DNA of 64,000 bases from Chthoniobacteraceae bacterium (GCA_947476045.1 CANJNZ010000012.1:1-64000); one strand, 5' to 3'. Shown: positions 31,901 to 40,628, counted from the first letter of the stretch. A program made the numbers and translations. The notes: a model not told the origin generated them from the sequence alone.

Positions 31901-34900
31901 CTGACCGTGGCGGATGGTTCTTTGTTTTTGGCCGGGCAGGCGATCTCCGGTGCCGGCATCCCCGCCAATACTTTTGTCAGCTCGGTTTTGGGAAATGATT
32001 TAACGCTGTCGCGCTTTGCCTCGGTCGTCACAGGAACAGTCGTCACGCCGTATGCCTCCGTATCCACGCAAAGCACAGGCAGTCTGAATACCCTGCGCCT
32101 CAGCGGGCCGGGTTCGGCACTCACGCTTGATGTTGATCAAACGCTGACTCTTTCGGGCATCCTGCGTTCAGGCGGCGGCAGTTTGGGAGCGATGATATCG
32201 GGAGGAACTGGCATCATGGCCGGCTTTGGAAGGGATTTGGTCGTTCGCGCCGATCTCGCGGCTGATACGTTGGAGATCAAATCACCGATTCTCGACAACG
32301 GCACCGGAGGACTCACGAAATCCGGTGAAGGCACGCTGATCCTCTCGGGTGTGAATACCTACAACGGCGCGACATTTTTGAACGCGGGGACATTGCAATA
32401 CAGCACAACGGCGACGCCCGCTACGGACGCCATCGTGTTCAATGGTGCGAGTGCTGTCGTTAGCATTGACGACTTGGTGAAGCTGTTGATCCGAACAACG
32501 CCCGCTGACGATCCGATAAAATTCAACAACCAGATCACGTTCAATACCTCCGGCCTGATCAAAGCCACCGGCACGACTGGAGTCTTGGTATTTCCCGGCC
32601 CTAAAACGGACTTGAATATCTTCGTGGCTCCCAATGAAACAGGAATCATCAGCGCTGGCTTTTTGGGGACTGGATTTGCTGCGGGCGAAGGCAATAAAAT
32701 CAACAAACTCGGTGCTGGTAAGCTCGTTTTGAGCGGGAACGTGGTATTGGTGGGTGACAATAACGCAGCTTTTGACGCGGGTGTCACCGTCGAGGGCGGG
32801 GGCGAACTGGAAGTGGATGGCACGTTAAAGGCGGCCAGCAGTTCGCAGTCAGGCAGGGGAAATTTTGACAGCAAAGTCGGCGCTACTTCTGGAAACAATA
32901 TTTTGAGAGTCGCAGGCCCGCTGGGGAACACTTTCAGTTTCGGCGGCTTGTTTGTAGGGGAAGACCCCACCGGCAACAATCAGGTCATCATCTCGCGACC
33001 GGGTAACGGAAATATCTTTGGACAGGCCTCTTTCTTAATGTGGGGAAATGGCAAGCAACTCAAGCTGGGTGTTGCCTCTTCCAATAACTCGCTGACTGTC
33101 TCGGATGGAGCGGTTTTTGCGCAAGATGGAGGCGGCGGCACGAACACATGGATCATGGGGGTCAACGCCGGTGCGAATAACAACTTGCTCCTCGTCACCG
33201 GCAGCGGGTCCACGATTAATTTTGGATCCAATCAGGCCATGCAAGTGGGTGCCGCAGGCAGCAGCAACAAGGCCATCATCAGCGCGGGCGGCATATTTAA
33301 TACCCGGCGATGGATCATAGGCGCGAATGGTGGCGACGACAACAGTGTCACGATCACCGGCGCTGGGTCCAGAAGCACCACGAGTAGCACCGGGGCTTTT
33401 AGCACCAACGCAGTCTATGAGATCGGTTCCGTCGCCGGGTCGAATGGCAATTTCATGAGCATCAGTGACGGGGGGATATATTCCTTTTTTGGGTTAGGTG
33501 ACTTATCTGGCACTTCACCCACAAGAGGTAGTAGGAATTTCAGCATAGGACGTGCAGGTGACAATAACTACCTTGAAGTCACTGGTTCCGGTTCGCTGGC
33601 AAACATAAGCTGGAGCCAGACGGGGGTGAACAACACGATCCCGATTTCTGTCGGTGGATATGTTGCTATTGTGAACGACAATGTTGTGACAGTGACAGAT
33701 GGCGGCACTGGCAATCATCTGGACGTCACCAATAGCGGCGAGATGACTGTGAATGTGCCCATCTATGTGATGGGCACCAATTCCACAGTAAATTTGGGCA
33801 ACGGCACAGGAACAGAAACGGGCAAACTTACAGTGGGAGCCGTAGCAAACCAAAGCACGTATCCATTCCCAGTTGCCTCCGGAATTTACCTTAAGAATCT
33901 CAGTTCTGTTTTGCGTTTCAATAATGGCCGCCTGACTGCCGGGGCGGGTATCGGCAACGGCAATCTGGTTTCCGGCACAGGATCTGTGTCACTGGATGGC
34001 CCCGCATTTATTTCCATCGGAGCCGGCCAGAATGATGTGATTAGCACAGCCATCAACGGCATTGGCAGTCTGACCAAGGAGAATACAGGGGCGCTCACAC
34101 TCACCGCCGCCAATACCTACGCCGGGCAGACAATCGCCTCGCAGGGAATATTGGAGTTTCAAATCCCGGCGGCACTTTACAATGCCGACGCCAGCAAGTG
34201 GACGAAGGCAAACATCACCGTGAACTCCGGGGGGACGCTGGGTTTTGCGGTGGGCGGCGCCGGTCAGTTTGTTGCGAACGATATCGCCACTTTTCTGGAT
34301 GCCACGCATCTCGGCGCGAGCGACGCCTCCGCCGGCTTGTTGAGCGGAGGCAGTATCGGCTTTGACACGGCTGGCGGAAATTTTTCCACGAGCATCGTCA
34401 TCAGCAACCCGAACAACGGGGCCAACGCGCTCGGCGTGGTGAAATATGGAGCGAATACACTGACGCTCACCGGAGTGAATTCCTACACAGGGCCGACCAA
34501 AATCAGCGCAGGCACATTGAGTGTCGGGGCTGATGCAAATCTGGGCGGTGTGAACTCGCTGATATTGGATGGCGGCACTTTGCAAATCACGGGGAACACG
34601 TTGAACAATCTCTCCCAGCACACGCCCGTGACAGTCGCGACCAAGACGGTGACCATCGACATCACGGATGCTTCAAACATTCTCACCGTGAGTCAGGCTC
34701 TCAATCAAACCACCGGCGGCCTCACCAAGCTCGGGCCGGGCACGCTGGCGCTCGGCGGCGCGAGCACCTTCACGGGAGCGACAACGATCGCAGGCGGTGT
34801 GCTTTCGATCAACAGCATCCAGAATGCGGGAGGCGCGACAGCGAACGCGCTGGGCAATCCGGCGGTTGGGCCAGGCAGCATCATCAGCCTCGCGGCATCC

Positions 34901-35806
34901 AGCACGCTTCGCTACACGGGTTCCGCAGACGGCGGCAGCAACCGCGTGATCAATCTCAGCACGCCAGCAGGCGGGACATTCACCCTCGACGCCAGCGGCA
35001 GTGTGCCCTTCGCGCTTGCCGGCGGCATCACCAGCGCCGGGACGAGCGGCACGTCCACGCTGATACTCACCGGCAGCGGCAGCGGTTCGGAGAGTGGGAT
35101 CATTGCGAATGGCGACAATGTCACCCAGGTCATCAAAAGCGGGAATGGCCAGTGGTCACTGAACGGAACGAACACCTACACGGGCGGCACCACGGTGAAC
35201 TCTGGAACCTTGCAGATCGTCGGCTCCATTTCCGGCAACATCACGGTGGACGGCGGGACTGTCGTGGCGGCCAATACAGCTTCGACCTCGGTCTCCGGCA
35301 GCACCACGGTGAACAGCGGCGGCACGCTCTCAGGCAGCGACGGGATCGTGGGTAGTGTGTTCGTCAACAGCGGCGGCATTCTGGCGCCGGGAGTGAACAG
35401 CACCGGCACGCTCAATACCGGCACAGTGACGTTCAACTCCGGTGGCATCTTTCAATTTGAAATCGACTATTCGGCCCCCGGGCTCGATATCCTCGTTATT
35501 ACTGGGAATCTGAACATCGCTAGTGGAGCAGTGATGGATTTTAGAGATTTGGCGGGGGTGTCCTTGCCCGAAACGCTCTCGATTCCGATCATGACCTATG
35601 CGGGCGCGTGGAATGGAGGAGGTTTTTCCGGAATGGCCGACGATGCCATCTTCACGGTGGGGCTCAATGCGTATCAAATTTCCTACAACGGCGTAGATGG
35701 AACTACAAACGAGGTCACGCTGACCGTTGTGCCCGAGCCCGGAGCGGCGGTGTCGCTGCTCGGCGGTCTCGGTCTGCTGCTCGGTGTGCGGCGGCGCAGG
35801 GCTTAG
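25904..35806 (+). CDS. Giant PEP-CTERM autotransporter-repeat surface protein (3300 aa)
   Basis: The largest paralogue. The ATG at 25904 starts a signal peptide with VVRICALPFAALFAVSVSA. The N-terminal domain (DAVWSTGGDWVGG) and the C-terminal ~150 residues (SGGILAPGVNSTGTLNTG, LNAYQISYNG) are near copies of those in the gene at 6175. Three close copies of the 240-residue module sit at about nt 26443-27155, 28799-29495 and 30127-30835; a diverged fourth with an insertion is at 31393-32298. Beta-strand repeats between them include two almost identical ~290-bp blocks at about 27480 and 27872. T5SS/PEP-CTERM-associated repeats are at about 33060-33750. The end is PEPGAAVSLLGGLGLLLG and RRRRA. 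The architecture suggests assembly by recombination between paralogues. The surface role is inferred. Confidence 0.92.
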   Translation: MRKKSRSHTSGVVRICALPFAALFAVSVSAANISWSGATDAVWSTGGDWVGGVVPGAADVAVFDSNSTANLNTTLGVDRTILGLQITTPTGLVTIGGASKLTLGASGIDMSAASQNLVLDALLAMSANQSWNVGAGRTLMVNGVVSGTNVTLTKIGLGDLTLSGANTFTGTTTVGGGGTLNLTGSLNGSAGTSLVFSGTGVFNVSEAAGVSQGMASLRFTGGEGVVRSTNNGGTSTVSFTSRIARTAGATGNFVLAGGTAGTPGSPGTLGTNNITINGEISGQLMDRGLFFNGSNYAAYDAGGFVRGLIYGTDTNALAPIATGTTFGVSDATKQVQISGDITAQTTGAVNTISDPGSFSITLAAGQTLSFNGFLKSGGTAASISGGTGITTTASNNEMVIRTDSAGDTLTLSTPILALGTNRITKSGAGTLIFSAANTYTGVTGINAGVLQIGNGGTVGNLGSGTVVNSASLVFNRSDVITIANLLSGIGTITQAGSGTLVLSSANTYTGTTTLGAGTLSLNNEFAIGTGTLVINGGRLDSAVGGVVNKNNNAQKWNGDFVFVGSNSLDLGTGAVVMNASRTVTVNANTLTVGGSILGTSFGLTKAGAGTLILNGANSYTGATTINAGTLVLTAVNTYAGGTTLNSGTLILGNSKAIGTGTLVINGGTLDSAVGNLVNDNNNAQNWNADIVFVGSNSLDLGTGAVVMNASRTVTVNANTLTVGGSISGTGFGLTKAGAGTLILNGANSYTGATTLSTGTLSVSSDANLGGANALILDGGTLQITGVALNNFGTHSPVFTTGKTVSLDINNAANTFTISQVLNQGGGGLTKSGAGTLVLSGVNTYTGATTLNAGTLSFGNSNAIGGGTLVIVGGNLDSAVVDLVNANNNAQNWNGDFVFKGRNNLNLGTGAVVMSADRTVTVSASTLTVGGGISGGGFGLTKSGAGTLVLAGANTYTGVTTVGGGALNVNGSLNGTAGTALTFAGSGTFNVNEAGGVSQGMKALSFSGGEGLLRSTNNGGTSTVSFTSRSPRAVGATGNFALVGGTQGAGGTNNITISGEVSGQLMDRGLFFNGASYAAYDAGGFVRGLIYGTDANALAPVGAGATLGVNDATKHVQISGNITAQTTGAVNTISVPGSFSITLAGGQTLSFNGFLKSGGTAASITGGTGLTTIAGGAEMVIRTDALGDTLTLRTPILVNGASRVTKSGAGTLVFGGANNYTGVTSINAGVLQIGNGGAAGTLGVGGVANSAVLAFNRSDVFTVTNLIGGVGALTQAGTGTLVLSGVNTYTGATTVNAGTLSFGNSKAIGTGTLVMNGGLLDSAQVNLVNANNNVQSWNANFAFTGSNNLDLGTGVVLMNGSRTVRVNASTLTVGGISGAGFGLTKDGAGALVLSGANTLTTATTIVGGMLNVTGSLNGTTGTDLTFVGTGIFKVSEASGVSQGMGVLRFNAGDGVVKSANNGGTSTVSFSSRTARVAGATGNFVLAGGTSGIPGTPGTNKITIAGESSGPLMDRGLFYNGFGYAVYDSAGFVRGLIYGTDANAPAPIASGAAIGVNDATKNVQVAGSITAQTTASVNTISVPGGFTFTLAGGQTLGFNGFLKSGGSASGISGGNGITAAATGSEMVIRTDLADDALTISTPILANGNSSLTKSGAGTLIFSATNTYTGGTVINAGVLLLNSPGALGTTASFGSVIVSSAGAALDLNGQTPIGGVPGIGVPLAIIGNGISARGALRNSAAGGATYAGLLSLIGDSSIVAGVGGNTGGNIILSNTGTIIGPGFGLTLGGVGSDSLLAGNIGTGSGSLTKTGAGKWTLAGASTYTGVTTIANGALKLTGSLSGSGDLVFTGTSVMNFNQAANTSQAMAALKFNAGDGTLQSSHPGSGNSAVTFSSHAAHTAGATGNFVTTDGINGGTNKIVLNGVALNALIDPAEYYAGNSFAWYDSGGYVRAIHYDGVDAPLSVTGQQANLGAITGTTNLEYIGNANPLTTLSAVDSLDATLLTVADGSLFLAGQAISGAGIPANTFVSSVLGNDLTLSRFASVVTGTVVTPYASVSTQSTGSLNTLRLSGPGSALTLDVDQTLTLSGILRSGGGSLGAMISGGTGIMAGFGRDLVVRADLAADTLEIKSPILDNGTGGLTKSGEGTLILSGVNTYNGATFLNAGTLQYSTTATPATDAIVFNGASAVVSIDDLVKLLIRTTPADDPIKFNNQITFNTSGLIKATGTTGVLVFPGPKTDLNIFVAPNETGIISAGFLGTGFAAGEGNKINKLGAGKLVLSGNVVLVGDNNAAFDAGVTVEGGGELEVDGTLKAASSSQSGRGNFDSKVGATSGNNILRVAGPLGNTFSFGGLFVGEDPTGNNQVIISRPGNGNIFGQASFLMWGNGKQLKLGVASSNNSLTVSDGAVFAQDGGGGTNTWIMGVNAGANNNLLLVTGSGSTINFGSNQAMQVGAAGSSNKAIISAGGIFNTRRWIIGANGGDDNSVTITGAGSRSTTSSTGAFSTNAVYEIGSVAGSNGNFMSISDGGIYSFFGLGDLSGTSPTRGSRNFSIGRAGDNNYLEVTGSGSLANISWSQTGVNNTIPISVGGYVAIVNDNVVTVTDGGTGNHLDVTNSGEMTVNVPIYVMGTNSTVNLGNGTGTETGKLTVGAVANQSTYPFPVASGIYLKNLSSVLRFNNGRLTAGAGIGNGNLVSGTGSVSLDGPAFISIGAGQNDVISTAINGIGSLTKENTGALTLTAANTYAGQTIASQGILEFQIPAALYNADASKWTKANITVNSGGTLGFAVGGAGQFVANDIATFLDATHLGASDASAGLLSGGSIGFDTAGGNFSTSIVISNPNNGANALGVVKYGANTLTLTGVNSYTGPTKISAGTLSVGADANLGGVNSLILDGGTLQITGNTLNNLSQHTPVTVATKTVTIDITDASNILTVSQALNQTTGGLTKLGPGTLALGGASTFTGATTIAGGVLSINSIQNAGGATANALGNPAVGPGSIISLAASSTLRYTGSADGGSNRVINLSTPAGGTFTLDASGSVPFALAGGITSAGTSGTSTLILTGSGSGSESGIIANGDNVTQVIKSGNGQWSLNGTNTYTGGTTVNSGTLQIVGSISGNITVDGGTVVAANTASTSVSGSTTVNSGGTLSGSDGIVGSVFVNSGGILAPGVNSTGTLNTGTVTFNSGGIFQFEIDYSAPGLDILVITGNLNIASGAVMDFRDLAGVSLPETLSIPIMTYAGAWNGGGFSGMADDAIFTVGLNAYQISYNGVDGTTNEVTLTVVPEPGAAVSLLGGLGLLLGVRRRRA

Positions 35807-35807
35807 T

Positions 35808-37505
35808 TTATGGCTGCGATTTTTCCTGAATGAGGTCGCCGAGACGGCGGGCGAGTTCTTCCTGGCCTTGGCGGACGTCGTTGAGGCCCTGAAGCGTATC
35901 GTTGAGGCGGTTGTTAAGGTCAGCGCGTTTTTGTTCCTCGCTGACGACGCGGGCTTGGTAGTGTTCGGGGATGATTGCGATGCCGGGGCCGGTGACGTTG
36001 TTCGTGTCGCGTGCTTCGATCCAGTAGTCCACCACGTCGCCTTCGACGAGTGGGGGGATGAGGCGATCCAGCTTCCACTCGAAACGCCGTGTGAGGGATT
36101 TTGGTTCTTCGTTACCGAGGTCGAGGGTGATGGTTTTGTGCGGCGAGCCTTCGATCCAGTTGGTGGCGTAGTGGAGGCGCACGTTGCCGATGCCGAAGTC
36201 GTCCTTCGCCTCGAAGACGACGAGCAGCGTTGCTTTGGCAGTGACGAGCTCTTCTCGACGCGCGGGCCAGAGCACGCGGACAGTCGGCGGCTGGTCGGGG
36301 ACGATTTCGATGCGATAGACGGCCATACCCTTGCTCTCGACGCCCTCGGTATCCACGAGGTGAAAGGTCATACCGCTCACATCTTTCGCGGGGATTTCCG
36401 CGACACCGCTCCACTCCGGCGGCTGCGCGGCGTTGGATTTCAGATCGAATTGTTTCAGTGCGACATTTTTGTCCGCGCCGACGAGTCGGAGCGTGGCGCT
36501 GCGCAGCGGTGCGCTGGCTTTCAAACGCACGGAAAGTTTGGAGCCGGCGAGAAGCTTGAGTTCGCCGGGCGAGCGGTATTGCGGCGCGAGTCTGGTGTAG
36601 GCGGGCCATTGCTGCTGGCACACGAGGCTGAGCACGGTCGGGCGCGGGCGCACGCTGACATGCGCGACAGGAGTCCTGTTGTCACCGAGTTCGAGCCAAT
36701 ACTCGAAGTTCTCCTGCACGCTTTGCAGGCTGCGAAAAAAGTGCGCTTTGTTTAGCGGGTCAGCGTCGAAGGTGAATTCCTGTTTCTTCCCGCTCGTCGT
36801 GCGCAGCAACAGTTTGCCAGCGACCGGGACGATGCCCGCAGCATTTGCCTCGATGCGCACATCGTCGCCGACTGCGATCACGCGGTCGCCGCTGAAACCG
36901 ATGATTTGTGTTTTGCGCGGCAGCGGCACTTCGACAAGGCACGCGCGTTGGAAAAGCGGCCAGCTTGCGCGCCCGCCGTAAAACCACAGCCCGACGGCGA
37001 ACACGAAAGCAACAGCCCCGATTTTCATCCAAAGCCGCAGCTTGTCGGTCTTCACGACGCGCTGAAAATCCACCTGTCGCGTCAGGGCCTCCGTTTCTTT
37101 CAAAAGTGCGCGCACCAGTGCAGGCGGCGTTTCTGCACTCTGGCGGGCGAGCTGCACGCTGGCGATGAATCGGCTGCGAAATTCCGGCAATGCGCGCTCG
37201 ATGTTCAATGCGGTGCGGTCGTTGTCCGGCTTGTTCATCCAGCGCCGGATGCCGAACCAAAACAGCACGAAGCCTGCACCGCCGACTCCCGCGAGGAGAA
37301 ACAGCGCACGCGCCCAGCGCGGCAGGCCGATGAGCCAGTCGAGCGGCATCACCACGGCGAGCCATGCAATCAGCGCGGGCACGGCCATCGCGATTCCGGT
37401 TTCGAGTGCGACACGGCCTGTGCGATTGCGCACACTCGTGAGGCGCGAGGCAATTTCCGGCGAGACGACGGACAGTGGCTGCGGCTCAGCGGTGGTTTCG
37501 GGCAC
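35808..37505 (-). CDS. DUF4175-like membrane protein (565 aa)
   Basis: Membrane protein with a large extracytoplasmic part. After a soluble start come hydrophobic segments at about residues 36-56 and 65-88, then a charged stretch with RRWMNKPDNDRTALNIER and EFRSRFIASVQLA, then a third segment near 165-183. The rest is beta-rich (PPTVRVLWPARREE) with a helical, coiled-coil-like C-terminus. This order resembles the DUF4175 family found in PVC genomes, often near stress or Bat-type gene clusters; length is shorter than many members. It starts 3 bp after the stop of the DUF1549/DUF1553 gene, so the two form an operon. Its stop is 1 bp from the end of the convergent PEP-CTERM gene. Function is unknown and the family call is moderate. 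Confidence 0.65.
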   Translation of the reverse strand: MPETTAEPQPLSVVSPEIASRLTSVRNRTGRVALETGIAMAVPALIAWLAVVMPLDWLIGLPRWARALFLLAGVGGAGFVLFWFGIRRWMNKPDNDRTALNIERALPEFRSRFIASVQLARQSAETPPALVRALLKETEALTRQVDFQRVVKTDKLRLWMKIGAVAFVFAVGLWFYGGRASWPLFQRACLVEVPLPRKTQIIGFSGDRVIAVGDDVRIEANAAGIVPVAGKLLLRTTSGKKQEFTFDADPLNKAHFFRSLQSVQENFEYWLELGDNRTPVAHVSVRPRPTVLSLVCQQQWPAYTRLAPQYRSPGELKLLAGSKLSVRLKASAPLRSATLRLVGADKNVALKQFDLKSNAAQPPEWSGVAEIPAKDVSGMTFHLVDTEGVESKGMAVYRIEIVPDQPPTVRVLWPARREELVTAKATLLVVFEAKDDFGIGNVRLHYATNWIEGSPHKTITLDLGNEEPKSLTRRFEWKLDRLIPPLVEGDVVDYWIEARDTNNVTGPGIAIIPEHYQARVVSEEQKRADLNNRLNDTLQGLNDVRQGQEELARRLGDLIQEKSQP

Positions 37506-37508
37506 GGT

Positions 37509-40500
37509 TTAGTTCGAGATGGTCTCGTTCAAATTCAGCACCACGTTTGCCATCGCCGTCCACGCGGCGAGTTCGGGAATTTTCACATCGGCAGGGCGGG
37601 GGAGGTCTCCGACTTTGGTGAAGTCATCCGCAGCCTTTGCGTCCTGCGCGTAGCGGGCGATTTGGAGATCGAGTGCCTTTTGTAAAATCGCCTGCTCCTG
37701 CTCGCTCGGCGGGCGCGTGACGGCGAGTCGCCACATCAGCGCGAGCCGCGCCTTCGTATCTGTGCCGCCCTCCTTGATCACCTTCTGTGCGAGCGAGCGC
37801 GCGGCTTCGACATAGACAGGATCATTCATGAGCACGAGCGATTGCAGCGGTGTGCTCGTGCGCGCACGGACAGCGGTGCAGAATTCGCGGTTTGGCGCGT
37901 CGAATGTGAGGAAGCTCGGATACGGCGTGCTGCGTCTCCAATACACATACAAGCCGCGACGATATTGGTTCGCATCTCGTGTTTGCTTGTAGGACTGGCC
38001 GCCCATTTCGTTCACGTCCCAAATCCCCGGCGGCTGAAATGGCAGCACGCCCTTGCCCCCCATTTGGGTGTTCAGCAGACCGGAAATTGCGAGCGCATTG
38101 TCGCGCACAAACTCGGCGTCCAATCGGTTCCTCGGGCCATGTGCGAGCAGACGGTTCTCGCTGTCTTTTTCCAAATGTTGCGGCGTGATGCGCGATGACT
38201 GCCGATACGCAGTCGTCATCAGCATCTGCTTGATGACCCGCTTCACATTCCAGTCGCGCTGAAAATCCGCAGCGAGCCAGTCGAGCAATTCCGGGTGGCT
38301 CGGCCATTCACCCTGGTTGCCGAAATCGTTCACCGTCTTTACCAGTCCCGTGCCGAAAATGATCGCCCACCAGCGATTCACTGCGACGCGAGCGGTGAGC
38401 GGGTGCTCCGGCGACATCAGCCACTTCGCTAGGTCGAGGCGCGTGTAGCGTGTGCCGTTTGCAGGCGTTGCGCTGATTGCGGGGAGAAAGGCGGGCGTCA
38501 TCGCGGCGACCTTTTCGCCGTCCTGATCGTAGGCACCGCGCATCTTGATGAACGTGTCGCGCGGCTTGTCCATCTCGACCATCACCATCGTGTTCGGGAA
38601 TTGCTTCTCGATGTTCGCCTTCGTCTTTTTTGCGTTGTCAATTTTCTGCTGCGCACTGGCAAAGGCGGGGGACTGTGTTTCGCGGAAAACTTTCTTCAAC
38701 TGTTCCAACTGCTGCTGCGTGCGTTTGTCTTTCGGCATCGCGGCGATCTCAGCGGCGACGTTGCCGCCTAGCTGGGCAACTTCGTTTGCGGCGAGCGCGC
38801 GTCCGTAGATGCGTAGGTCGTCCACGCGTCCGAAGAATGCTGTCCCCGCCGAGCCACGTCTGCCGATGCTGAACGGCTCCGTCGTTTTGATCGTGTCGGT
38901 GAGCGTATCAATGACGACTTTCACTTTCTCCGGCTGGCCGTTGACGAACATCTTCACGCCTGCACCCTTGCCAGATCCATCGTAGGTGATGGCGAAGTGC
39001 AGGAACGTCTCCGCCGGAAGATTGCGCTCACACTCCACGTGGATCGCATTACCCGGCCATTTGTTGACGAGGTGAAAACTCGGCTTCGTGCCGTGAAACT
39101 CGACATCCCATCCGCGAACGTCGCCCTCCTTCTCCATCTTGCCGAATGGCGAGCCGCCCTTGGATTTCACCTTCAGCCAGGCCGCGACGCTGAATGGCTG
39201 GTCTTTTTCAAAGCCAAACTTGTCGCCGTATTCGATCCAGCCCGTTCCATCCACGCGATAGCTTTTGTCCTTCGCGCCGTCGGTGAAATTTCCGGTGCCC
39301 TTTTCCGTTCCGGCAACTTGCTTACCGTCGTCGCTGGCGCCGTTTCCATCCGCATCGAGCGGAAATTTCACGACCGGTCCCTTCGGCTCTCCTGTTTTCA
39401 GAGTGGCGGCGAGCGTTTTTTCCCACTCGGCCTGCGAAGCATCGAGCTTGGAATCGAGTTCCTTGATTTGCTTTTCCGCTTCAGCGATTTCGCCGTCGAG
39501 ACGTGCGAGTTCCTTCGTTTGCTCCGGTGTCGGCACGGTGATCACGGGCGCGGGATTCTTTTCGCGCACGCCGTCTTTGCCTTTCTCGGGCACGTTGTGG
39601 AAAAACGCATACATCGAGTAAAAATCGCGCTGCGTGATGGGATCGTATTTGTGGTCGTGGCACTGCGCGCAGCCGACTGTGAGGCCGAGCCACGTCACGC
39701 CCGTCGTGGCCACACGATCTACAACGTAGAGATTCAGGTATTCCGACTCGATGATCCCGCCCTCGTCGCTCGTCATCACATTGCGATGAAAACCCGACGC
39801 GACTTTCTGCTCGATGACCGCATTGGGAATCAAATCGCCCGCGAGCTGCTCGGTCGTGAAATCACTGAACGGCTTGTTGTCGTTGAAAGCCTTCACCACC
39901 CAATCGCGCCACATCCACATATCGCGCAGCGAATCGTTGTGATAGCCGCCCGTGTCTGCGTAGCGCGCGAGGTCGAGCCACGGCACCGCCATGCGTTCGC
40001 CGAAATGCGGCGAAGCGAGCAGACGATCTGCCGCTTTTTCGTAGGCGTTCGGCGAGTTATCCGCGAGAAAGGCGTCCACCTCCGCAGGTGTCGGTGGCAG
40101 GCCCGTGAGATCGAGCGTCACGCGACGGAGGATGCGTGTCTTTTCCTCCAGCGGCGAAAATGCAAGCCCCGCGCGCTGGAGACGCTCGGTGAGGAAGGCG
40201 TCAATCGGCGTCGAAGCTCCGGCGATGTTCGGCACCGCCGGCTGTTTCACTTTTTGAAAAGCCCAGTGCCCCGTGTAATTCGCACCCTCTGCTATCCAGC
40301 GCTTGAGCAGTTCGACCTCCGCAGGCTTTATCTTTTTGTGCTCCTTTTGCGGAGGCATGATTTCCTCTGGATCGGTGCTCAGCACGCGCTTGATTAACTC
40401 ACTCTCCGCCGGTTTTCCCGGGATGATGATTTGCGCGCCGCTCTCGCCTTTCCCCATCGCACCCTCCTTTGTATCGAGGCGCATCTCCGCCTTGCGCTTG

Positions 40501-40628
40501 CCGGAATCCGGTCCGTGGCAGGTAAAGCAGTTTTCGGAAAGAATGGGCCGCACTTCGCGGGCAAAATCCACCGGCGCGGCGAGGAGTGGCACCGGTAAAA
40601 GTATCGTGGCGAGAAGCAAAGTTTTCAT
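37509..40628 (-). CDS. Planctomycete-type cytochrome with DUF1549, LamG and DUF1553 domains (1039 aa)
   Basis: Secreted protein of the PSCyt1/PSCyt2/PSD1 class, abundant in planctomycetes and verrucomicrobia and often linked to polysaccharide degradation. The ATG at 40628 starts an 18-residue signal peptide (LLAAP). Further upstream the frame runs into the tRNA gene and is not coding. PSCyt1 has a heme motif CFTCH at 34-38. DUF1549 follows, with LTGLPPTPAEVDAFL, WLDLARYADTGGYHND and, near residue 320, GCAQCHDHKYDPI. A short coiled coil and a LamG-like domain lie at about 440-640 (FSVAAWLKVKSKGG, FFGRVDDLRIYGRAL). DUF1553 occupies the rest (VNRWWAIIFGTGLVKTVNDF, LLDWLAADF). The usual partner, a DUF1501 protein, is absent. 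Instead it runs into the DUF4175-like gene. The substrate is unknown. Confidence 0.9.
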   Translation of the reverse strand: MKTLLLATILLPVPLLAAPVDFAREVRPILSENCFTCHGPDSGKRKAEMRLDTKEGAMGKGESGAQIIIPGKPAESELIKRVLSTDPEEIMPPQKEHKKIKPAEVELLKRWIAEGANYTGHWAFQKVKQPAVPNIAGASTPIDAFLTERLQRAGLAFSPLEEKTRILRRVTLDLTGLPPTPAEVDAFLADNSPNAYEKAADRLLASPHFGERMAVPWLDLARYADTGGYHNDSLRDMWMWRDWVVKAFNDNKPFSDFTTEQLAGDLIPNAVIEQKVASGFHRNVMTSDEGGIIESEYLNLYVVDRVATTGVTWLGLTVGCAQCHDHKYDPITQRDFYSMYAFFHNVPEKGKDGVREKNPAPVITVPTPEQTKELARLDGEIAEAEKQIKELDSKLDASQAEWEKTLAATLKTGEPKGPVVKFPLDADGNGASDDGKQVAGTEKGTGNFTDGAKDKSYRVDGTGWIEYGDKFGFEKDQPFSVAAWLKVKSKGGSPFGKMEKEGDVRGWDVEFHGTKPSFHLVNKWPGNAIHVECERNLPAETFLHFAITYDGSGKGAGVKMFVNGQPEKVKVVIDTLTDTIKTTEPFSIGRRGSAGTAFFGRVDDLRIYGRALAANEVAQLGGNVAAEIAAMPKDKRTQQQLEQLKKVFRETQSPAFASAQQKIDNAKKTKANIEKQFPNTMVMVEMDKPRDTFIKMRGAYDQDGEKVAAMTPAFLPAISATPANGTRYTRLDLAKWLMSPEHPLTARVAVNRWWAIIFGTGLVKTVNDFGNQGEWPSHPELLDWLAADFQRDWNVKRVIKQMLMTTAYRQSSRITPQHLEKDSENRLLAHGPRNRLDAEFVRDNALAISGLLNTQMGGKGVLPFQPPGIWDVNEMGGQSYKQTRDANQYRRGLYVYWRRSTPYPSFLTFDAPNREFCTAVRARTSTPLQSLVLMNDPVYVEAARSLAQKVIKEGGTDTKARLALMWRLAVTRPPSEQEQAILQKALDLQIARYAQDAKAADDFTKVGDLPRPADVKIPELAAWTAMANVVLNLNETISN

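Noticed and set aside
590-35806. Type V autotransporters with a C-terminal beta-barrel
   Set aside because: The beta-strand repeats are shared with autotransporters, but the C-termini are short PEP-CTERM signals with no barrel domain.
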